DNA of 10,448 nt from an uncultured Eubacteriales bacterium (GCA_902775835.1 CACYNZ010000110.1:1-10448); one strand, 5' to 3'; shown: positions 1 to 6,026, numbered from the stretch's first letter. Translations and numbers: made by a program. Notes: a model not told the origin generated them from the letters alone.

Positions 1-650
1 GGGAAGGCAGTGAGGTACCAGCCGATCAGAAGATAGGGCACATAGCCCGTGGCATATTCCATATGGAATTTGGAAGCAAAGTCTCCGATGGTGAATTTCA
101 TGCCCCGCGTCAGTATGCCGGCGGTCTGCATGCCGAACTGCATGATTACGCTGAGAACGATCAGTCCCAGGATGTATTCCCTGTTCTCTTTTCTGACAAA
201 CAGACGCAGGAGCGGGATCGCGATGTAGGCACCGACGAGCATATAGAGATACCACAGATGCATTCCGCGTCCCTTCCGCAGGAGCAGATTATCCACAAAG
301 ATCTCCATGTCGATGGGCGTGCCCTGGATAAGCGGAATAAGAACAGCCCGCCATGTGGCATAAAAGAGCAGCCAGAACAGGAGCAGCAGAACAATGGACA
401 GCAGGTTTTTGCGGTAAAAAGCACGTGGAGGTTTATTCTGCTTTTCATCCAGCAGCAGTGCGCCGGTCAGCATCATAAGCATGGGCGTGCCCGCGCGGCT
501 CAGGCTGTTGAAGATGTTCCCGACCACAAAGGCAGAGTTGTCAGTCCCGCGAAAATAGGTGACCATATAGGCCGATACATGGATCATGACAACCATGGCA
601 ATCGATACAACTCTGATGATGTCATAGCTCAGTATTCGCTTGCGGGTCAT
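1..650 (-). CDS. Acyltransferase-3 family integral membrane protein, N-terminal part (runs off left edge)
   Basis: The gene starts at ATG 650 and stays open to base 1, giving about 216 residues without a stop. The N-terminus is typical of the Acyl_transf_3 (OatA/WecH-like) family: a short basic stretch, then a first helix with Arg13 and His24 in the pattern RVVSIAMVVMIHVS. Next come a SRAGTPMLMMLTGALLL segment and later HLWYLYML, both characteristic conserved blocks. At least five or six hydrophobic helices are visible. Family members transfer acyl groups, often O-acetyl, onto surface polysaccharides, peptidoglycan or lipids at the cytoplasmic membrane; the substrate cannot be told here. An in-frame TGA lies nine codons upstream, so ATG 650 is the only nearby ATG. 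A GAGG lies about 12 bases before it, a little far for an ideal ribosome site. It follows the DUF5714 gene after 97 bases with no convincing terminator, so cotranscription is possible. The C-terminus is outside the window. Confidence 0.85.
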   Translation of the reverse strand, partial: MTRKRILSYDIIRVVSIAMVVMIHVSAYMVTYFRGTDNSAFVVGNIFNSLSRAGTPMLMMLTGALLLDEKQNKPPRAFYRKNLLSIVLLLLFWLLFYATWRAVLIPLIQGTPIDMEIFVDNLLLRKGRGMHLWYLYMLVGAYIAIPLLRLFVRKENREYILGLIVLSVIMQFGMQTAGILTRGMKFTIGDFASKFHMEYATGYVPYLLIGWYLTAF

Positions 651-747
651 AGGCTCGTTTCCCTCGTTTTTCTTTCATTGATCGCTTCGGTTTTCAGAAA
701 AATACAGACTTCAGCAGGGTATCCGGACTGTGCAGATTCCGGAGGCT

Positions 748-1335
748 TCATCTGCCCTGAGTTACTGCAGCGGCCGGATGAAAAGGACAGTGCATACCCA
801 GGCACTGTGCATTCTGCGGACTCCAGGTGCACGTGATTGGGTGACTGTTCAGATGCACGCCATAGCGCTGTTCCACATACGCTGACGCTGTCTGCAGGGC
901 GGTGAATGCGTCCCGCTTGCAGCAGCGGGGACCGCCGGTCTCCGCGAGACGGGCAAGCGCGGCCGAAGTATAGCGCATATGGCTGCCCCATGAACCATCT
1001 GTGGAAAGCGGGCCGGTGCCCTCGATAATGGCCAGTGCGGCTCCGATGGACATGACAGCGCCGCAGACACCCCAGAGACCGCAGACAGCCCCGGGCATCC
1101 GCAGGCCTTCGTTCATCAGGCGCTTAAGCGCTTCGGGAAGATTTGTAAGATTCCCGCCGGCATTGTGGAAGGCGGTCAGCAGGCAGGCACCGTCCAGCAC
1201 GTGGTGCTCCGGGCCGTGCATGCGCACAAAATCCTGTCTGGCTGCGTGCCCGAAAATCTCGATCGGGTCACATGACTTTTCCTGCAGGCAGAAATCAATG
1301 ATTCTGCGGCAGCGCTCTTCCATGGTACAGTCCAT
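748..1335 (-). CDS. DUF5714 domain-containing cysteine-rich protein (195 aa)
   Basis: A soluble 195-residue protein of unknown function that I recognise as the DUF5714 family from its conserved blocks. These are GPEHHVLDGACLLTAFHNAGG (about residues 41-61), the Gly/Cys-rich MPGAVCGLWGVCGAVMSIGAA (80-100), GTGPLS with WGSHM (107-120), GGPRCCKRDAF (134-144) and a C-terminal QCLGMHCPFH (177-186). It has twelve cysteines; C85, C91, C138, C139, C178 and C183 lie in conserved motifs, along with His44, His45 and His186. A metal or Fe-S site is a reasonable inference but is not shown. ATG 1335 is chosen over an upstream in-frame ATG at 1431 because GGAGG sits seven bases before it and the extra 32 residues look non-coding. 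It lies downstream of a methyltransferase gene but is separated from it by a terminator, with its own candidate promoter. Family assignment is good; function is unknown. Confidence 0.85.
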   Translation of the reverse strand: MDCTMEERCRRIIDFCLQEKSCDPIEIFGHAARQDFVRMHGPEHHVLDGACLLTAFHNAGGNLTNLPEALKRLMNEGLRMPGAVCGLWGVCGAVMSIGAALAIIEGTGPLSTDGSWGSHMRYTSAALARLAETGGPRCCKRDAFTALQTASAYVEQRYGVHLNSHPITCTWSPQNAQCLGMHCPFHPAAAVTQGR

Positions 1336-1351
1336 ATCATTCCCTCCGGAA

Positions 1352-1370
1352 ACATGATTCCAGATCATGT
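1352..1370 (-). promoter_or_regulatory. Perfect 7-bp inverted repeat in the leader of the DUF5714 gene
   Basis: ACATGAT and ATCATGT are perfect inverted arms separated by five bases, immediately upstream of the GGAGG (1343-1347) of the DUF5714 gene. If the candidate promoter at 1408-1380 is right, the repeat lies within the first few transcribed bases. It could be a 5' stabilising hairpin or an operator just downstream of the start site. The arms are exact; the role is inference. Confidence 0.4.
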
Positions 1371-1379
1371 ATTTTGCAG

Positions 1380-1408
1380 AGCATATCACATTTCTGTGCC
1401 TGTTTCCA
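1380..1408 (-). promoter_or_regulatory. Candidate extended -10 promoter for the DUF5714 gene
   Basis: Reading the minus strand, TGGAAA (1408-1403) is followed after 17 bases by TATGCT (1385-1380). The -10 box is preceded by TGA, giving an extended -10 of the form TGnTATGCT. The predicted start, near 1373, lies about 38 bases before the ATG. The location downstream of the methyltransferase terminator is sensible, but the -35 box matches consensus at only four of six positions. Confidence 0.35.
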
Positions 1409-1472
1409 TCCTGCAGAGGCGGAACGCCCATGCAGAGGGTGGGTATCTTAGCCCAGGAGGAAGACTGGAAGT

Positions 1473-1484
1473 TTCACGCGTGAA
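1473..1484. repeat. 12-bp perfect palindrome TTCACGCGTGAA, with a second TTCACGCG copy at 1539-1546
   Basis: TTCACGCGTGAA is self-complementary over 12 bases. Its 8-base half plus core, TTCACGCG, recurs in direct orientation at 1539-1546, and a shorter GCGTGA occurs at 1562-1567. The two main copies flank the terminator hairpin on either side. This could be a binding site for a dimeric regulator between the methyltransferase and DUF5714 genes, but no regulator gene is nearby to support it. Confidence 0.35.
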
Positions 1485-1490
1485 GCAAAG

Positions 1491-1533
1491 GAAAAACGGC
1501 GGCACCGGTCCTGAGTGCTCCGGCACTGCCGTT
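1491..1533 (-). terminator. Intrinsic terminator after the methyltransferase gene
   Basis: On the minus strand, AACGGCAGTGCCGG (1533-1520) can pair with CCGGTGCCGCCGTT (1508-1495) over 14 positions, with one A/C mismatch and two G-U pairs, around an 11-base loop. A T tract of five follows at 1496-1492. It lies 66 bases after the stop of the methyltransferase gene, so it probably ends that operon and separates it from the DUF5714 gene. Confidence 0.75.
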
Positions 1534-1598
1534 CTGGATTCACGCGGCTGAGTAAGCGAAGGCGTGAGGGCTGATTTCTCCTTGAGATGGCGTCAAAG

Positions 1599-2204
1599 TC
1601 ATTTTATGCCCTGGCAGACATAGGTAAAGGGTGTGATGCTGTGACTCCGGACATCCCGGAATCCGGCCGACCGGAGCATCTGCTCCATGTCAGTGCGCGC
1701 ATACACGGCATGATCGCCGGTATTCCAGTGCCGGAAGCTCCAGTTCATCAGACGGATGAGCCAGCGCGGGCCGGTCAGATCATTGATGAGCACAAACCCT
1801 CCGGTCATGAGAATCCTGTGCATTTCCCTCAGCGCCTGATCGGGGTGGGGATAGTGATGGATGCTCATGTGACAGCTGACGCCGTCAAACGCATCACTTT
1901 CCAGCGGCATGTGTTCCGCGTCTCCTTCCACAATGCGGGCGGAAGGAAGACGCTCGCGGCTGCGCTTCACCATTTCAGCGGAATAATCCAGCCCGTGCAG
2001 CTCAGTATCCGGGGAAGCATGGCTGAAGTATTCCAGAAAGGCGCCGTTGCCGCAGCCGATGTCGATATGGCGCGTTATGTGATGATCAAGCAGGATCCCC
2101 GCTGTGGCTCTGTAATCGTGGCGCCAGTACCCGTTCCGGTTGAGCCCCGTGCTCGAATGGTGGTTGAAATACTGCCTTGACTTTGCCTTGTCATCCACGA
2201 TCAT
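1599..2204 (-). CDS. Class I SAM-dependent methyltransferase (201 aa)
   Basis: A soluble Rossmann-fold methyltransferase of the Methyltransf_11/25 type. SAM-binding motif I is HIDIGCGNGAF at about residues 46-56. The acidic residue ending strand beta-2 is Asp73 (GLDYSAEMV), motif II is GDAEHMPLESDAFDGVSC (94-111) and the beta-5 region is RILMTGGFVLIND (130-142). The length is that of a minimal catalytic domain with no extra substrate domain, so the methyl acceptor cannot be predicted. ATG 2204 overlaps the stop codon of the preceding DUF6796 gene as ATGA, and its AGGAG lies inside that gene's last codons, so translational coupling is likely. The gene is the last of a three-gene operon and a terminator follows at 1533-1491. 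A small-molecule or lipid substrate handled with its membrane-protein neighbours is plausible but is inference. Confidence 0.9.
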   Translation of the reverse strand: MIVDDKAKSRQYFNHHSSTGLNRNGYWRHDYRATAGILLDHHITRHIDIGCGNGAFLEYFSHASPDTELHGLDYSAEMVKRSRERLPSARIVEGDAEHMPLESDAFDGVSCHMSIHHYPHPDQALREMHRILMTGGFVLINDLTGPRWLIRLMNWSFRHWNTGDHAVYARTDMEQMLRSAGFRDVRSHSITPFTYVCQGIK

Positions 2205-2953
2205 GCTGTTTTCAGCTCCTTCTCAAATGCGCTGAACCGCGCCTGCTTCGGCAGGGTGCACAGCAGTCCTGCAAAGGTGAGTATGTTTCCGAAGCTCAGG
2301 AACATAGTGCCGATTCCAGCCCCCAGAGCTGTGTGCGGACCAATGACTGCCGAAAGCACCAGGGCAGGCACCATGCCGAAGAGCAGATGAAACCATTTTG
2401 CGGAGAGAGGATACGGCGTCAGTCCTTTTGCGAAGACCCTGAACTGAATGACCAGCATGGGTATCCAGAGCAGAATGAGCACGAACCAGAGGGGGACGCA
2501 GAACGCGTACACCATGACCTGCGCCGCTCGCGCCGCGGTCTGCGCGTCCAGTGTCAGCAGCGTCCTGTACGCATAGTTGAGCAGCCCGACATTCATGTGA
2601 CAGCCGATGGGCGCCAGCCAGATGTAGCCAAGGATCCCGAAGCGATAGATGCGGGCCTGCCTGGGTGCGGCGTCAGCCATCAGGCGGTAGATGGCGAAAA
2701 AACCGATCCCTTCCAGGAACAGGCCGAAAGCGCCAAGCAGTCCGCCCCAGATCAGCTGGGCATCCGTGAGATTCGGCGCACTGGACATCAGCTTTTCAGC
2801 CAGTCCGGCCGCTTCGGTTTCTTCACCGTACCCCACAAGGAAATCGCCGATGCCTGTCAGCACGGAGCCGATCAGGCCGATGAGGAGCAGCGTGCGGATG
2901 ACGGACCTGTCCAGCCTGCGGGTATGGCAGTGAGTCTTTGATAGAGTGTTCAT
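2201..2953 (-). CDS. DUF6796-type six-helix integral membrane protein (250 aa)
   Basis: A polytopic membrane protein of unknown function that resembles the DUF6796 family. Predicted helices lie at about residues 19-41, 67-90, 103-122, 138-165, 187-207 and 211-232. Conserved-looking features include GSVLTGIGDFLVGYGEE at the end of helix 1, GIGFFAIYRLM (82-92), and YRFGILGYIWLAPIGCHMN (103-121), where a Cys-His pair sits inside a helix. The last residues are charged (EKELKTA). ATG 2953 is chosen because a GAGG lies eight bases before it; an in-frame ATG two codons earlier is too close to that site, and the 38 residues further upstream look non-coding. It overlaps the methyltransferase start by four bases and follows a small membrane-protein gene after 126 bases with no terminator. 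No catalytic motif is recognised; it could be a transporter or an accessory membrane protein. Confidence 0.8.
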   Translation of the reverse strand: MNTLSKTHCHTRRLDRSVIRTLLLIGLIGSVLTGIGDFLVGYGEETEAAGLAEKLMSSAPNLTDAQLIWGGLLGAFGLFLEGIGFFAIYRLMADAAPRQARIYRFGILGYIWLAPIGCHMNVGLLNYAYRTLLTLDAQTAARAAQVMVYAFCVPLWFVLILLWIPMLVIQFRVFAKGLTPYPLSAKWFHLLFGMVPALVLSAVIGPHTALGAGIGTMFLSFGNILTFAGLLCTLPKQARFSAFEKELKTA

Positions 2954-3079
2954 ATGCATTGCCTCTTCATGGAGCATCATGTGATTGGGAATATGTCCTG
3001 GGAAAACCGACACGCGGCAGGAAAGCGGCTCTGCGCCGGGCTTTGCGGTGTTTCCCTGCTTCCCCATGACACAGGATGG

Positions 3080-3577
3080 TCAAAACAGGGTACAGATCCA
3101 GGCTGCCAGCGCGGAAACGGCCGGAAAGATGACCAGCAGCTTGAGCAGCTGGCTTTTCAGATTGAATCCGTATTTCCGGTTCACCAGCGCGCTTTCCGCT
3201 TCGGGATAGTAATGCTGAAAGAAGTGGTACCTGCACAGGATAAACCAGTCAAAGAACACCATGTCATATACCTTGTAAATGGTAAGGATCAGTACAAACC
3301 TGGTGAAGAACTGCCAGAATCCAAAGCCGCTCCATAAACCGTCCCATATGGAAATGATGACTGCCCCCAGAATCATGCCAATGCTCAGGATCAGCATCAT
3401 CCTGCCCATGATCCTGGCGCCGTCAAACAGTTCACGTTCCCGCGGCTTAATGAGCGCCTGTGCCTCTTTTGGCGCAGAGGAGAATAATGCCTTTTTCTGT
3501 ACAAAGGCAACCGCGGCCACCAGCATCAGGGTGACTGCCGCGCAGAGGATGATCGCCAGAAAAATCGTGAGAAGCAT
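3080..3577 (-). CDS. Conserved four-helix membrane protein of unknown function (165 aa)
   Basis: A small integral membrane protein with hydrophobic segments at about residues 3-27, 58-78, 89-111 and 146-164. A cytoplasmic-looking basic and acidic stretch (KEAQALIKPRERELFDGAR, 37-55) sits between the first two, and an aromatic-rich loop, FFDWFILCRYHFFQHYYPEAE (about 108-128), follows the third. The aromatic and histidine-rich loop and the ending AAWICTLF resemble hypothetical proteins I associate with gut clostridia, but I cannot assign a named family. ATG 3577 is chosen because GGAGG lies eight bases upstream; an upstream in-frame ATG at 3775 has no ribosome site and its 66 extra residues look non-coding. 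It heads the operon that continues with the DUF6796 and methyltransferase genes, under the promoter at 3832-3805, with a leader of about 220 bases. Confidence 0.8.
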   Translation of the reverse strand: MLLTIFLAIILCAAVTLMLVAAVAFVQKKALFSSAPKEAQALIKPRERELFDGARIMGRMMLILSIGMILGAVIISIWDGLWSGFGFWQFFTRFVLILTIYKVYDMVFFDWFILCRYHFFQHYYPEAESALVNRKYGFNLKSQLLKLLVIFPAVSALAAWICTLF

Positions 3578-3596
3578 GCCCGATTCCTCCATTCCA

Positions 3597-3662
3597 GGGA
3601 TCAGGGGCATGATCCCGGCAGGGCCGCACAGATGACAGCCGCGTTCGGAGTGCCCTGATCCA
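3597..3662 (-). promoter_or_regulatory. Possible structured 5' leader of the membrane-protein/methyltransferase operon
   Basis: Within the roughly 220-base leader, GGATCAGGG and CCCTGATCC form exact 9-bp inverted arms (3661-3653 and 3606-3598 on the minus strand, with one further G-C pair across a bulge). They enclose about 46 bases rich in G and C. The arms end about eight bases before the GGAGG that serves the ATG at 3577. No known riboswitch consensus was recognised. The arms are seen in the sequence; any control of ribosome access is inference. Confidence 0.3.
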
Positions 3663-3787
3663 TATTTACTTCTGCAGGCCTTCGGATATGCGCCTGTGCG
3701 GTGCATGCCGGATCGCCTGTCTGCATATTCGTTGCCGTGACCGGATACAGCGTGTGTCATCCTGCATTCGTACATTTGAACACGAGT

Positions 3788-3812
3788 TAGTTATGACAAA
3801 CTATATTATAGT
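3788..3812. promoter_or_regulatory. Two overlapping palindromes at the -10/+1 region: candidate operator
   Basis: ACTATATTATAGT (3800-3812) has perfect 6-bp arms around one base and covers the -10 box. It overlaps TAGTTATGACAAACTA (3788-3803), whose arms TAGTT and AACTA are separated by six bases and cover the predicted start site. AT-rich dyads of this size, placed like this, are typical of repressor sites, including those of MarR-type dimers. No MarR gene is in the window, so the identity of the regulator is open. Confidence 0.4.
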
Positions 3813-3832
3813 CCGTTTCCTGAAGAAGACAA
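3805..3832 (-). promoter_or_regulatory. Strong sigma-70/SigA-type promoter for the 3577-1599 operon
   Basis: On the minus strand, TTGTCT (3832-3827) is followed after 16 bases by a perfect TATAAT (3810-3805). Transcription would start near 3798, giving a leader of about 220 bases before the ATG at 3577. It is the best -10 box in the window, and palindromes overlap it. Confidence 0.65.
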
Positions 3833-4051
3833 GTGGGAAATTGCAGTTTCGCATTTTTTGAAAATGGAGCAGGAAGGCGGATTTGTTTCTGTGGTCATGG
3901 ATGCAAACAGTACCTGGACACTGACGGATAACAGTTACGTGACTGCCTTTGACGGTGACATGGACAACGTAGATCTGAACGGCTTTACTCTGTTTATTGC
4001 TGGCTTGGCAGTGAATGGCTGAGCGCGGATCGGGACAGCCGGCAGGAGAAT

Positions 4052-4101
4052 AAAACAGCGGAGCATCTGAACGGTTAAACGCTCATATACTCCGCTGTTT
4101 T
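4052..4101. terminator. Bidirectional intrinsic terminator, 12-bp perfect stem
   Basis: AAAACAGCGGAG (4052-4063) and CTCCGCTGTTTT (4090-4101) are perfect complements separated by 26 bases. The arms begin with A4 and end with T4, so the hairpin can act in either direction. On the minus strand it lies just after the stop of the M28 peptidase gene (4115); on the plus strand it follows the surface-protein remnant. Confidence 0.85.
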
Positions 4102-4114
4102 GTGCCCTGTCCAA

Positions 4115-5320
4115 TCAGAAAATGTTGCCTGCGTTTGCAAACATGGAAACGGCATCTTTGAGAATGCTGCGAACGGTACTGATACATTCAGGATTCAGAT
4201 TTGTATAGGTATCGTTGACATTGTGATAATAGTCCTGAGGAGTGAAAGCGATGCCGCAGATCGCGGCAGCCTTGATGCCGATGACGGAAAACGCCTCGGA
4301 ATCGCAAGCACCGGGATAAAACTCAGCAGTGGGCAGGTCAAAACCGTTTTTCAGACCTGCAAAATACAAAAGGTTGCAGGCTTCCTCACTGTTGGATTCG
4401 GTGTAATTGATACCGCGGGAAAAAATGCGAAGTTCTTCTACTGAGTGAATCGTGTCCACAGCGATCACTATGGTATTGAGTTTCATCAGTTCTTCAACGT
4501 TTTCACTGGCAAAGGCATGCGCTCCGCGGATTCCGGCTTCCTCGCCATCAGTGATCAGGCAGCAGATCTCTGTATCTTCGAATCTTTGATCATTGTCTGC
4601 CATTTCCTTCAGGATGCTCATGCTCAGAAAGCAGCCTGTCAGATTATCGTTTGCCCCGTCCACAACGGTGCGCCAGTCCACAAGGAAGAGCAGCGGAAAG
4701 TACAGGATGGAAAGAACGATTTCGATAATCGCGAAGACCTGCAGCACTGCATCCGGCAGGAAGTCTGCAAGCGCTATATTGCAGAAAAGAAAATTGATCA
4801 CCCAGTAAAGAACCCCGGAACCGATGCAGGTGTAAATCAGGGGGGCAGGAAGATGTTTCAGAACAGGCATTTCATAGGCTGCATCCATGTGCCCGCAGAG
4901 GATGATGCGGCGCTTCGGAGGGCTGATGGATCTGCGGATCATATAGAGATTCTGACCCGTCCGCCGTGGATAAAGCTTGTCTGTCACCTGCCTGTACAAC
5001 GCATATTCTGCGATGAGTGCGACCATTGCGATGATCATAAAAAGCAGGGAAAGCGCGTAAGCCCAGGACTGGTGCGAATGTACGCCGATAAGGAAAAAAG
5101 CGCATGCGATCAGGCATAGAAAAACATCGAGAGGAACTGAGCCCAGGAAAGCATGAGGATGCAGCTCAAACTGCTGTGTCCGGATTTCATCCACACAGTT
5201 CTTCATGGAAGCAGCGATCTCTGCCTCAGCTGAGCGGACTGATTCGGATCCAGCTGTACGCCGTTTGTGATGTGTGCAGATGGATTCGATTCCATCAGTG
5301 ATGTATTTGATGTAATCCAT
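4115..5320 (-). CDS. M28-family zinc metallopeptidase with transmembrane segments (401 aa)
   Basis: A membrane-embedded M28 (aminopeptidase Y/S type) peptidase. All expected di-zinc ligands and the catalytic acid are visible: His144 and Asp146 in CGHMDAAYE, the bridging Asp225 in DGANDNLTG, Glu260 (catalytic) and Glu261 (ligand) in TDGEEAG, Asp289 in IAVDTIHS, and His366 in YYHNVNDT. It should therefore be active. Unusually, four hydrophobic helices interrupt the catalytic domain: two before the first ligand pair (about 62-80 and 88-108) and two between His144/Asp146 and Asp225 (about 160-182 and 192-214). There is no signal peptide. ATG 5320 is chosen because GAGGTGG lies five bases before it; an upstream ATG at 5356 would overlap the previous gene and lacks a ribosome site. 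It starts 10 bases after the stop of a membrane sensor-like gene, so the two form an operon. The substrate, probably a peptide, is unknown. Confidence 0.9.
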   Translation of the reverse strand: MDYIKYITDGIESICTHHKRRTAGSESVRSAEAEIAASMKNCVDEIRTQQFELHPHAFLGSVPLDVFLCLIACAFFLIGVHSHQSWAYALSLLFMIIAMVALIAEYALYRQVTDKLYPRRTGQNLYMIRRSISPPKRRIILCGHMDAAYEMPVLKHLPAPLIYTCIGSGVLYWVINFLFCNIALADFLPDAVLQVFAIIEIVLSILYFPLLFLVDWRTVVDGANDNLTGCFLSMSILKEMADNDQRFEDTEICCLITDGEEAGIRGAHAFASENVEELMKLNTIVIAVDTIHSVEELRIFSRGINYTESNSEEACNLLYFAGLKNGFDLPTAEFYPGACDSEAFSVIGIKAAAICGIAFTPQDYYHNVNDTYTNLNPECISTVRSILKDAVSMFANAGNIF

Positions 5321-5330
5321 ATTCGCCACC

Positions 5331-6026
5331 TCATTCTCTTGTGTTCTGGAACACATGGTACTGTTCCAGCAGATTCTTGCGAATGGCGCTGGTTATGCCG
5401 ACTGTCATGACGGCAATGATGCTTACGAACAGGATAATCGGGAAATAGACGGAAAGGAGCTCGTTGATTTTTGTCCCGGGAATGTTGATCATCCCGGGTG
5501 CCAGGGAAGCCTCCAGGGTGGAACTGACCTCGATGACAGAGCCGGGAACAAGCTTGATGACATTCAGATCAAAGTTGTACAGATGTGAGGACAGAAGCAG
5601 GGGAACAAAGGTTCCCATGATGGTAATGGCAGAAATGAACAGCGAATAGAGAACGGAACAATACTGTATGCTGAGCAGCATGGGAAAGACAAAGATGATG
5701 CTTCCTGCGGCGCCCATTGTGGATGTGGTCGAGGCGGCAGATACAATGAAACTGATTCCGACAATCCATTTCAAATAGCGTCCGATGCCTTTTCGTTTCT
5801 GTACGGCGACAAGTTCCACAACGGCTACCACCAGCATTACGGCTGAAAAACCCATAAAAAACGGAGTAATCCCATTCTCCGGAACCGTGTAATTCTGGAG
5901 AATGGATAAGGCAAACAGAAGGCAGGTCAGAGCGACGAAGGCCCTGCTGTTCCGCAGGTTTGCCAGACTTTCAATAGCCCCGAACAGCCCGGTTTTCCCC
6001 TTAAGCATCAACGTGTTTGGCAGCAA
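5331..6026 (-). CDS. Six-helix membrane protein resembling a sensor module without its output domain (231 aa)
   Basis: An integral membrane protein with hydrophobic segments at about residues 28-44, 55-76, 84-101, 105-121, 123-146 and 192-214. Between the last two lies an extracytoplasmic-looking loop of about 45 residues. After the final helix comes only a short amphipathic tail (AIRKNLLEQYHVFQNTRE) and the stop. The layout resembles the N-terminal membrane sensor of GGDEF or SpoIIE-type phosphatase proteins, in which a signalling helix at this point leads into the catalytic domain; here that domain is missing. The start is a TTG at 6026, because AGGGGGG lies six bases before it, whereas the next candidate, ATG 6008, is 24 bases from any ribosome site. 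It is the first gene of an operon with the M28 peptidase, which begins 10 bases after its stop. A partner or regulatory role for the peptidase is inference. No named family is recognised. Confidence 0.75.
   Translation of the reverse strand: MLPNTLMLKGKTGLFGAIESLANLRNSRAFVALTCLLFALSILQNYTVPENGITPFFMGFSAVMLVVAVVELVAVQKRKGIGRYLKWIVGISFIVSAASTTSTMGAAGSIIFVFPMLLSIQYCSVLYSLFISAITIMGTFVPLLLSSHLYNFDLNVIKLVPGSVIEVSSTLEASLAPGMINIPGTKINELLSVYFPIILFVSIIAVMTVGITSAIRKNLLEQYHVFQNTRE

Larger units (their letters stand above)
3780..4022 (+). pseudogene. Remnant of a large surface/adhesin-type protein (C-terminal tail only)
   Basis: This is the only plus-strand sequence that reads like protein. An open frame runs from 3780 to the TGA at 4020-4022, with an internal ATG at 3864 (52 residues) that lacks a ribosome site. 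The last 45 residues contain STWTLTDNSYVTAF, GDMDNVDLNGFTLFIAG and a final AVNG. This matches a pattern I associate with the C-terminal rungs of parallel beta-helix or adhesin-like surface proteins of clostridia, which usually read WTLTGDSYVTsl and dLNGyTLyVnG. Such proteins run to many hundreds of residues, so this is the tail of a gene whose body has been lost. The first part of the open frame (3780-3863) contains the opposite-strand promoter and may not be part of the old gene. A bidirectional terminator follows 30 bases later. A functional microprotein is possible but less likely. Confidence 0.5.

Noticed and set aside
63..836. A 257-codon plus-strand open frame across the acyltransferase and the end of the DUF5714 gene
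   Set aside because: It is rich in His, Gln and Asp without motifs, spans two real minus-strand genes and the gap between them, and is an antisense artefact.
1341..1490. A possible Moco-type or other known riboswitch before the DUF5714 gene
   Set aside because: I compared it by eye with the consensus blocks I know and found no matching set; only a short hairpin near the ribosome site is supported.
2177..2941. A 254-codon plus-strand open frame opposite the DUF6796 gene
   Set aside because: Its hydrophilic, Gln/Asp/Arg-rich translation is what the complement of a hydrophobic membrane-protein gene gives; there is no ribosome site or recognisable domain.
3578..3775. Extension of the small membrane protein to the upstream ATG at 3775
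   Set aside because: The extra 66 residues are rich in His, Gly, Cys and Arg and do not look like the rest of the protein; no ribosome site precedes 3775, while GGAGG precedes 3577.
3793..3861. A 22-codon plus-strand frame beginning ATGACAAAC next to the dyads
   Set aside because: No ribosome site, and it overlaps the minus-strand promoter and the operator-like palindromes; too short to support.
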